A stretch of 64,000 nt of DNA, from positions 1 through 64,000 of the forward strand of contig JBGSJZ010000087.1 of the NCBI GenBank assembly GCA_041741455.1, in the 5' to 3' direction. This DNA comes from CALESS01 sp041741455 (GTDB lineage Bacteria > Chloroflexota > Anaerolineae > Anaerolineales > Anaerolineaceae). The notes under the pieces were generated by a model that saw only the letters and a program-made list of their open reading frames with translations, ran no database searches and was not told where the DNA came from. This document shows, in pieces, positions 58,490 to 64,000 of the stretch; positions within the stretch are counted from its first letter, which is position 1; the number at the start of each line of letters is the position of its first letter. The translations under genes and the position numbers were made by a program.

Positions 58490-59734
58490 TTAAAAACCGT
58501 ATTGATCTGCAAAGGCGATCAACGCATCTTCAAATACTTTCATCGGTGCAGAGACGACGCCTGCACCCACCTGGCCAACGCCGGGATCCTTGTGGGCAAC
58601 ACCTGTATTCACCCGTGGGGCGATTTGCTTTTCAACCACCTTGCGAATATCCACCCCGGTGGGGGTACCACGGAAATCGAGGAATGGAATGGTGAACTGT
58701 TTGTGCTCGGCATAGGTAATTTCGTACATATCCAGGGTGGTGTTGATGGCATCCCGGGGAACCCCGCCGATGAATGTGACCAGGGCGGGAGCGGTTGCCA
58801 TGGCAAATCCGCCGATGCCGGCTGTTTCGGTGATGACACTATCGCCGATATCAGGGTTGGCATCTTTTTCGGTAAAGCCGGGGAAATACAAGGCCTTGAC
58901 CATCGGAGCAGGGGCGGTGAACCATTGGTTGCCCAATCCACTAACACGGATACCCCAATCAGTTCCGTTGCGGGTCATGACGGTGACGATTGTGCTACCT
59001 TCCACATTTTCTCCAGCAGCGGTCATCGTCTTGCAGCCAGCCATAACGGGATTCAAAATGCTCAAGGCGTTTTCACCGAGGAATTTGATCACCTCGTAAG
59101 CAGTTTCAGAGTCTTTGGCGGTTTTGGCAATGTAGGGGGCTAACTGGGTCGTCCAGAGGACAGAGGCGGCATCCAATCGATTATGACCATCGTCACCCAT
59201 GTGCAGGGCTTTGGCCAGGATGGCGCGGATGTCAATCCCACCACTGGCTTCCAGGGCGGCTTTGACGGTTGGGCCAAGGACGGTTTCCATCCAGGATAAT
59301 TTTGTCAGTACTTCTGGACTGTAGGCGCCCATGCGCAATACTTTGCCGCGCCCTTCGTTCAGGTTGGAGAAACACTTGATCCCATGTGTCACATTTTCAA
59401 TGATATACACCAGCATGGAGGGTGAGATCACGCCAGCCATAGGGCCGGTGCACATATGGTCGTGGCAGGGGGAGAACTCAATTTTCCCGGTGCTGAGGAG
59501 CTTTTCAGCCTCTTCCGGGTTCTTTGCCTTACCCTCAAACATCAGGGCGCCGATCATGGCACCCCGCATCGGGCCAGCCATACGTTCCCAGGTGACGGGG
59601 GGACCAGCATGCAGTAGCATGTTTGAATGAATACCCGGGACTACATCAATCGCTTTGGCCATGGTGGTGGCAACCGGGCGGGCTTCCATGAAGCGTTCTA
59701 CAACAGTTGCGTTTGCTTTTTCTATATCAACCAT
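58490..59734 (-). CDS. allG: DUF1116 protein (YlbE/AllG family)
   Basis: 414 residues. The start IEKANATVVERFMEARPVAT, SPCHDHMCTGPMAGVISPSM and GLGNQWFTAPAPMVKALYFP are typical of DUF1116. In E. coli the family member YlbE, with FdrA and YlbF, has been assigned to oxamate carbamoyltransferase, which splits oxalurate to oxamate and carbamoyl phosphate in anaerobic allantoin use. Here it lies 39 bp after FdrA. A DUF2877 (YlbF/AllH) gene and a carbamate kinase are not in the window. Function by family only. Confidence 0.85.
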   Translation of the reverse strand: MVDIEKANATVVERFMEARPVATTMAKAIDVVPGIHSNMLLHAGPPVTWERMAGPMRGAMIGALMFEGKAKNPEEAEKLLSTGKIEFSPCHDHMCTGPMAGVISPSMLVYIIENVTHGIKCFSNLNEGRGKVLRMGAYSPEVLTKLSWMETVLGPTVKAALEASGGIDIRAILAKALHMGDDGHNRLDAASVLWTTQLAPYIAKTAKDSETAYEVIKFLGENALSILNPVMAGCKTMTAAGENVEGSTIVTVMTRNGTDWGIRVSGLGNQWFTAPAPMVKALYFPGFTEKDANPDIGDSVITETAGIGGFAMATAPALVTFIGGVPRDAINTTLDMYEITYAEHKQFTIPFLDFRGTPTGVDIRKVVEKQIAPRVNTGVAHKDPGVGQVGAGVVSAPMKVFEDALIAFADQYGF

Positions 59735-59773
59735 GTTGTTTACTCCAGGTGACAGGATAGGGGTAACAAGAGA

Positions 59774-61504
59774 CTACTTTTGTTTCATTCTTTGCAGAAT
59801 GTTCATCAGGCGTTCATTACCGCCCGCCGGGGGCTTCCAATCCACATGAATGTTGGGGGCACCCTGGTCGGTTAGATTTTCAGCGAAGGAGTCGAGACCT
59901 ACATTGATGGCAGCCATTGGTTTTTTCAGCATTTCAAGATCCACCAGTTTGCCGATCTGCTGTGCTTCTATTTCGCCCCGTTCACCCAGGGCTCGCAGGA
60001 TTCGGCCTACATAGCGGCAGACAACTTCGTTGCTGGTATCGACCCAGGCGCCAGCCTGCTTGAGTTGCTCAATTTGTGAATTCAGATCCTGGGGATCCTC
60101 ATCTGTACCGGTGGCGACGCAGACTACTTCCAGGTGGCGGCCGGCTTTCTTGGCTTCAGCGATGCATTTTTCAATCGCCGGGGCAATTTCACTGGCCGGG
60201 TTGGGATGCGAGCCATATCCGATTACCACGTCCAGCATGATCACCGCAACTTCCGGGTTTCTGGCTTCTTCGTACAAGCGGCGGATGCGCAACTCATTAT
60301 CCATCATCGGGTGCAGCCGGCCGACGGTGAATTCATCTTCGCCGAGATCCACGATGCTGTGTTCCTGGCTGACGAAGGCATCCGGCAGTTTAAATTCTTT
60401 TTGGATAGGCGCATTCGCCCAGACTTTTGGGATGTAACCGGCCAGGATATGCTGGGCTTCATAAGCCAGCGTGCCGCCGGAAAATAGACCACGGAAGTAT
60501 TTTTGCTCGGGGGCGAATTTATTGATAGGCAGATCAGCATCGCCAGTTAAAACGGGTGGGTTATTCGCCAGTTCCACAGCCAGGCGGGCGGCATCATCCA
60601 ACCCGGTGGCAAAAAACAGGTTGCCATCCTGCATGGTGGTGACTGCGCGCGCGATGAAATTAACGACGACCGGCTTGCCAGCTTTGCGGGCGGTTTTCAG
60701 AACCACTTCCGCAACCTTGGGTGAGGGTGGCTTGGAAGTGAGCACGATGACCTTGGTGTCTGGGTCACGCGCCAGCACATCCAGAGCCATCAAGAAGGTG
60801 ATCGCACTTACTTTTTCAGACAGGTCACGACCGCCGGTGCCAATACCAAAGGTGATGCCGCCGTTGAGTTGGTGGATGCGGCAGGCAACTTGTTGCAGAC
60901 CAGTACCGGCTGCTGCGACGATGCCGATGGGGCCTTTGCGGATCTTATTGGCGAAGGCCAAACCTATGCCATCCACCATGGCTGTACCACAATCCGGACC
61001 CATGACCAGCAGTCCAAGTTCCCGGGCTTCGTTCTTGAGCGCAATTTCGTCTTCTACAGACACATTATCGGAGAAGAGGTGAACATGCCTGCCCAGGCGC
61101 AAAGCTTCCCGGGTGACGGCGGTTGCGTAGCGACCAGCAACGGAAATAATCACCCAGCCAGCATCCGGCAACATCTCGGCTGCGGTCTCGATACTGCGTG
61201 GCAGATATGCCTGATCAATATTTGATTTGCGGGCAGCAAGGAGTTCGTCAACTTTCCCGATGGCTTCCAGGGCAACGGCTTCGGAGTCAGCTTTTACGAC
61301 TATAGCCAAATCATCAGGTTTGGCGATCATCACTTCCGGGGAAGCAAGATCAATATGGGCGAGTAATTCTTTGTTGGATTCTGTGCCCATTACGACGCCG
61401 GCATCCAGTACACCGGGCAAAGCCGCCAGTGAGCGCTGTAACTGCATCAACTTGGCTGAATCGTAATACACACCACTTCGAATTTCTGTCTTGATTGTTG
61501 CCAT
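59774..61504 (-). CDS. fdrA: FdrA family protein (AllF-like)
   Basis: 576 residues, related to succinyl-CoA ligase alpha subunits. VMGPDCGTAMVDGIGLAFAN and GIVAAAGTGLQQVACRIHQL are hallmark segments, with GIGTGGRDLSEKV and LFSGGTLAYEAQ further on. FdrA proteins pair with DUF1116 and are linked to carbamoyl transfer. ATG 61504 is chosen after AGGAGTGAT; a longer frame to 61564 has no ribosome-binding site. First gene of the fdrA-DUF1116-cyclase unit. Confidence 0.87.
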   Translation of the reverse strand: MATIKTEIRSGVYYDSAKLMQLQRSLAALPGVLDAGVVMGTESNKELLAHIDLASPEVMIAKPDDLAIVVKADSEAVALEAIGKVDELLAARKSNIDQAYLPRSIETAAEMLPDAGWVIISVAGRYATAVTREALRLGRHVHLFSDNVSVEDEIALKNEARELGLLVMGPDCGTAMVDGIGLAFANKIRKGPIGIVAAAGTGLQQVACRIHQLNGGITFGIGTGGRDLSEKVSAITFLMALDVLARDPDTKVIVLTSKPPSPKVAEVVLKTARKAGKPVVVNFIARAVTTMQDGNLFFATGLDDAARLAVELANNPPVLTGDADLPINKFAPEQKYFRGLFSGGTLAYEAQHILAGYIPKVWANAPIQKEFKLPDAFVSQEHSIVDLGEDEFTVGRLHPMMDNELRIRRLYEEARNPEVAVIMLDVVIGYGSHPNPASEIAPAIEKCIAEAKKAGRHLEVVCVATGTDEDPQDLNSQIEQLKQAGAWVDTSNEVVCRYVGRILRALGERGEIEAQQIGKLVDLEMLKKPMAAINVGLDSFAENLTDQGAPNIHVDWKPPAGGNERLMNILQRMKQK

Positions 61505-61820
61505 TATCACTCCTGAGGGGATGAGATAGGATATACTTGAAATTGAATTCAAAGAGAGTGACAAAAATATCAGCGATTCTTGTAAACAACCAAAAACCTG
61601 TCAGGATTTTTTGGTAGCTTCATTGGTGTCAGGTCTGTATCCAAATTATTTGTTAAGTTTCAACCAAAGTACTACACTTCACTATATCACGAAAGGTGAT
61701 ACTCAGACAACTAACCTTTTTCGGGTGATTTGTATGACAAATAACATATCTACAAACGAAAAACCTCCCCTTGCCATTAGGAGGTCAGAAGGGGAGGTTT
61801 GAAATCATATTCTGAAAGAC
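61505..61820. other. Gene-free region upstream of fdrA
   Basis: The 316 bp between fdrA and the GNAT-like gene contain the terminator at 61761-61800 and the presumed fdrA promoter zone. A palindrome TTGAATTCAA lies about 40 bp before the fdrA start. No clear -35/-10 pair was found. A 63-codon + strand frame here has no ribosome-binding site and no recognisable product. Confidence 0.5.
61756..61800 (-). terminator. Rho-independent terminator of the GNAT-like gene
   Basis: AAACCTCCCCTT (61761-61772) pairs perfectly with AAGGGGAGGTTT (61789-61800). On the - strand it runs into TTTTTCG. Confidence 0.9.
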
Positions 61821-62546
61821 TTAGAGATCAAGGGTCTCGGGAACGCGGAAATTGGCGTTGGCTGCACGAATTTCAGGTGAAACATCAAAGTTCAGGTCGT
61901 CACCGATCATCTGCTTGCAGTAATCTTTTAGACGACCTTGCCACATCTCCTGGTTGACGTAGAAGACTTTAGCGCCGCCCAGCTCGTGTTGGTATTCTGG
62001 CCAGGGTTTGGTGGGTTGCGCCATGGACAAGCCTGCCATCCGCCAGCCGTTGTAACTTTCGAAGGTTGACCACCACTCATCACATTTAAGGATTTCCATC
62101 GCATAATAGGTCTTGGCATAATACATCGGCCAGCCTAACTTTGCCCGGCGGGAGAAGGTCAGAGTGTGCAGGCTGATGGCGCGGGTTTTATCCCAGACAC
62201 GGCCATTGGCGAAACCCAGCCACTCACCGTCGATCAGGCCAACCATGGTGAATGGATCTTTCAAGCGCTTGCGGAGCAAAGCCAGGACTTCACCGTAGAC
62301 TCGGACGCCTACGATGTCATAGAAGTCTTTTTCAACTTTCATGACTTTTTCAAGGTAACCCAGCATCGGGCGGATGTCGCTTTCCTGAATGGAGCGGATG
62401 TAGACTGTCCGCCCATCTTTCAATGTAACTTGGGCTTCTGGCCACGGGGGAAGATTCATCGGAGGAGAGGATAAGATGCCTTCGATTTCTCGCACATCAA
62501 TCTTCATTTCTTCGACAGAAACAGGGGTCGGGAGTTCGATTTTCAT
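61821..62546 (-). CDS. Possible GNAT-like acetyltransferase
   Basis: 241 residues. DGRTVYIRSIQESDIRPMLG resembles the start of a GNAT domain, and TLTFSRRAKLGWPMYYAKTY may hold the CoA-binding region, but the A motif (Q/RxxGxG/A) is poor. The rest (DEWWSTFESYNGWRMAGLSM) is not familiar. ATG 62546 follows AAGGATC and a clear promoter. It may modify an intermediate or regulate the catabolic genes; this is a guess from location. Confidence 0.5.
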   Translation of the reverse strand: MKIELPTPVSVEEMKIDVREIEGILSSPPMNLPPWPEAQVTLKDGRTVYIRSIQESDIRPMLGYLEKVMKVEKDFYDIVGVRVYGEVLALLRKRLKDPFTMVGLIDGEWLGFANGRVWDKTRAISLHTLTFSRRAKLGWPMYYAKTYYAMEILKCDEWWSTFESYNGWRMAGLSMAQPTKPWPEYQHELGGAKVFYVNQEMWQGRLKDYCKQMIGDDLNFDVSPEIRAANANFRVPETLDL

Positions 62547-62583
62547 TTTTTGATCCTTTGCAGTTGAGGAAGTAGTTAAAAAA

Positions 62584-62612
62584 AGTATAGCATCCCAAGT
62601 TTTTAATGTCAA
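62584..62612 (-). promoter_or_regulatory. Promoter of the GNAT-like gene
   Basis: On the - strand: perfect -35 TTGACA (62612-62607), 17-bp spacer, -10 TATACT (62589-62584). The start codon is about 38 bp further down. Confidence 0.82.
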
Positions 62613-62878
62613 ATAGTGGTCAGACAATTAACGAGCCAAATTAGCTGATCTCAGTCGAATTGGGAAGTATGTAACCCGATTCAAAGAAAAACATCACAAC
62701 TTGTTTTTTTATGGATTGTCTGGCTGACTGGCATCAAACCATATTTTGGCATCAACAATCAATGAAGATAGGCGTTGATTCTTAACAATGTGTGAATATG
62801 AATATCACCTGTAGTAAACTAATTTCATAAGGTAGTAGTGATATTCTTCACATTTTCTGAAGATTGTAAGACATTTAC

Positions 62879-62907
62879 TTGTAAGCCATAAGTGTTTGTG
62901 CTATCAT
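62879..62907 (+). promoter_or_regulatory. Candidate promoter for the right-edge operon
   Basis: TTGTAA (62879-62884), 17-bp spacer, TATCAT (62902-62907). It is the best match on the + strand upstream of the second hydroxylase operon. Confidence 0.5.
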
Positions 62908-63185
62908 TTTTAGGTGAATTCAATATTTTCTGTTTTTCTGTTGGTAATTTGCGTGAGAATCCTACCTTAAAAATTCTACAGGCGTTTCCGGCATATTAAT
63001 AAAACGATTAGCCCACATTATGGTCAATTTCCTTGTTTAAATAAACTACTTAACAGGAGCATGAAAGGGTACGCAGTGGTTTTTATTCTTTCAGCCAGGA
63101 TTACTCAGAAATTACACATGCAGAATGAACTGCAGACCTACTATATTAAGGGTATTCGAACCCTGATTTTTCACAAGTCAAACAT

Positions 63186-63230
63186 TTAGGGTGTTTTGGC
63201 AAATCCTGCCAAAGCACCCTAATCTTTCCC
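63186..63230 (+). terminator. Terminator-like hairpin within the leader
   Basis: TTAGGGTGTTTTGGCA (63186-63201) pairs with TGCCAAAGCACCCTAA (63207-63222) with a single G-T pair and a 5-base loop, followed by TCTTTCCCC. It lies 108 bp before the start codon, so it could act as an attenuator or end an earlier transcript. Confidence 0.7.
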
Positions 63231-63329
63231 CACTTGCCTGTGGTCGTGTGCCGTACAGAAAGGCACGACCCGAGCGATGTGGTAAATCTTGAAAGCAAGA
63301 AAAAATCTTAGTAGAGAGGAAAGTGCTAT

Positions 63330-64000
63330 ATGCTCAATCCGCATCCTGGTCTTCCAGAGTTTGAATATATTAAACCGGCTTCCCTGGCGGAAGCCAGCCA
63401 GTTCCTGGCGCAGCATGTGGGCGAAGCTCGACCACTGCTGGGTGGAACGGACACCTTCGTGCGCATGCGTGATGGTTTTTGGAAGGATAAGTTCCTGGTA
63501 GATGTAAAAAGCCTGCCCGGAATGACTGATCTTTCCTTTGACCAGGTCAAGGGCTTACGCATCGGAGCTGCCGTACCGATGAATCGCATGCTCCGCCTGC
63601 CGGACGTTGCCCTTTACTATCCATTACTGGCAGAAGCCGCTGAATCAGTGGCCAGTTATCAATTACGTTCCCGGGCGACGGTTGTGGGCAATATCTGCAA
63701 CGCTTCTCCGGCTGGCGACACCATCGGTTCCTGCATCCTGTACGATGGCGTGCTGGAAGTGCACGGGGTGGATGGACCACGTGACGAACCCCTTGTTGAT
63801 TTCTTCAAAGGACCCGGAAAAACAACCTTGAAAGCCGGGGATATTGTTATAGCTGTCAAGTTGCCTGTGCCGCCAGTGTCAAATGTTGGTCACTACATCA
63901 AGCTGGGCCGCAACAAACTCAGCGATCTTTCCATTGTAGGTGTTTCGATTCTGGCCTACCCTGATAAAAAATTAGCATCTGGCTTCCATTTCCGGGTGGC
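63330..64000 (+). CDS. Molybdenum hydroxylase FAD subunit, second copy (partial)
   Basis: The first 223 codons of a CDS that continues beyond the right edge. It starts MLNPHPGLPEFEYIKPASLA after GAGAGGAAAG. PLLGGTDTFVRMRDGFWKDK is the FAD-pyrophosphate loop, and RATVVGNICNASPAGDTIG is the second FAD motif. It is distinct in sequence from the FAD subunit at 55.8-56.7 kb. Its own leader suggests separate control, and the FeS and Mo subunits probably follow off the edge. Confidence 0.9.
   Translation, partial: MLNPHPGLPEFEYIKPASLAEASQFLAQHVGEARPLLGGTDTFVRMRDGFWKDKFLVDVKSLPGMTDLSFDQVKGLRIGAAVPMNRMLRLPDVALYYPLLAEAAESVASYQLRSRATVVGNICNASPAGDTIGSCILYDGVLEVHGVDGPRDEPLVDFFKGPGKTTLKAGDIVIAVKLPVPPVSNVGHYIKLGRNKLSDLSIVGVSILAYPDKKLASGFHFRV

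Larger units (their letters stand above)
62613..63329 (+). promoter_or_regulatory. Long gene-free control region of the second molybdenum hydroxylase operon
   Basis: About 715 bp without a convincing gene. It contains a + strand promoter candidate (62879-62907), a hairpin AGGGT/ACCCT (63149-63164), a strong terminator-like hairpin (63186-63222), and a further structured stretch at 63230-63282 before the ribosome-binding site. This looks like a regulated mRNA leader of roughly 415 nt. Confidence 0.55.

Noticed and set aside
63061..63189. 42-codon frame just before the terminator-like hairpin in the right-hand leader
   Set aside because: AGGAG is only one base from the ATG and the peptide has no run of regulatory codons; a leader peptide cannot be excluded but is not supported.
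1..64000. CRISPR arrays, insertion sequences, rRNA operons
   Set aside because: No regularly spaced repeats, transposase genes or rRNA-like sequence were seen on reading the window.

Overview
The window looks like a piece of a Chloroflexota (probably Anaerolineae-like) chromosome of moderate GC content. This rests on overall character: Gram-positive-like Shine-Dalgarno sites, many exported proteins with a short L-P-V-[VT]-[LM] segment after the signal peptide, large GT-C/GT4 surface-glycan clusters, and anaerobe-type catabolic genes. No 16S rRNA or other decisive marker is present, so the assignment is inference.

Region 1 (1-4.1 kb, + strand) is a translation/transcription block: the 3' end of tuf, rpmG, tRNA-Trp(CCA), secE, nusG, rplK, rplA, then a promoter and an L10-type leader, rplJ and rplL. 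It ends in a bidirectional terminator. rpoBC, the usual followers of rplL, are absent.

Region 2 (4.1-6 kb, - strand) holds two different LexA-type repressors in tandem, each with its own promoter. Each promoter carries two similar 14-bp near-palindromes, one between -35 and -10 and one just downstream of -10, which suggests auto- and cross-regulation.

Region 3 (6-47 kb, almost all + strand) is a very large exopolysaccharide/surface-glycan locus. It opens with a promoter, a structured leader and a polyprenyl-phosphate sugar-1-phosphate transferase. Heptose-phosphate genes follow (hddA-like kinase, a GmhA-like SIS domain fused to a GAF domain, gmhB on the other strand), then an acetyltransferase and a GT2. 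Next is a tight block of B12-type radical SAM enzyme, acyl carrier protein, AMP-forming ligase, asparagine-synthetase-like amidotransferase, NadE-like PP-loop ATPase and Tat-exported DUF362 protein. After that come an acyltransferase-3, a flippase, alternating GT4 and GT2 enzymes around a Wzy-like polymerase/ligase, five consecutive GT-C-like membrane proteins, a surface beta-propeller protein, another GT4, and a fused Wzz/BY-kinase chain-length regulator. Two large exported proteins (DNRLRE-type and PQQ-propeller-type) close the region.

Region 4 (47-50.5 kb, - strand) has a secreted helical protein, a GH25 lysozyme-like hydrolase, two unrecognised small proteins and an NmrA-like oxidoreductase.

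Region 5 (50.5-64 kb, mostly - strand) looks like a catabolic island for a purine or related N-heterocycle: NCS2 permease, CoxG, a three-subunit molybdenum hydroxylase, a tandem-fused cyclase-family protein with a degenerate first half, and DUF1116 (YlbE/AllG) plus FdrA (AllF), families linked to oxamate carbamoyltransferase. A GNAT-like protein follows, and a second molybdenum-hydroxylase operon starts on the + strand at the right edge behind a long structured leader. The gene set is consistent with uptake, hydroxylation, ring opening and recovery of carbamoyl phosphate, but the substrate cannot be read from sequence alone.
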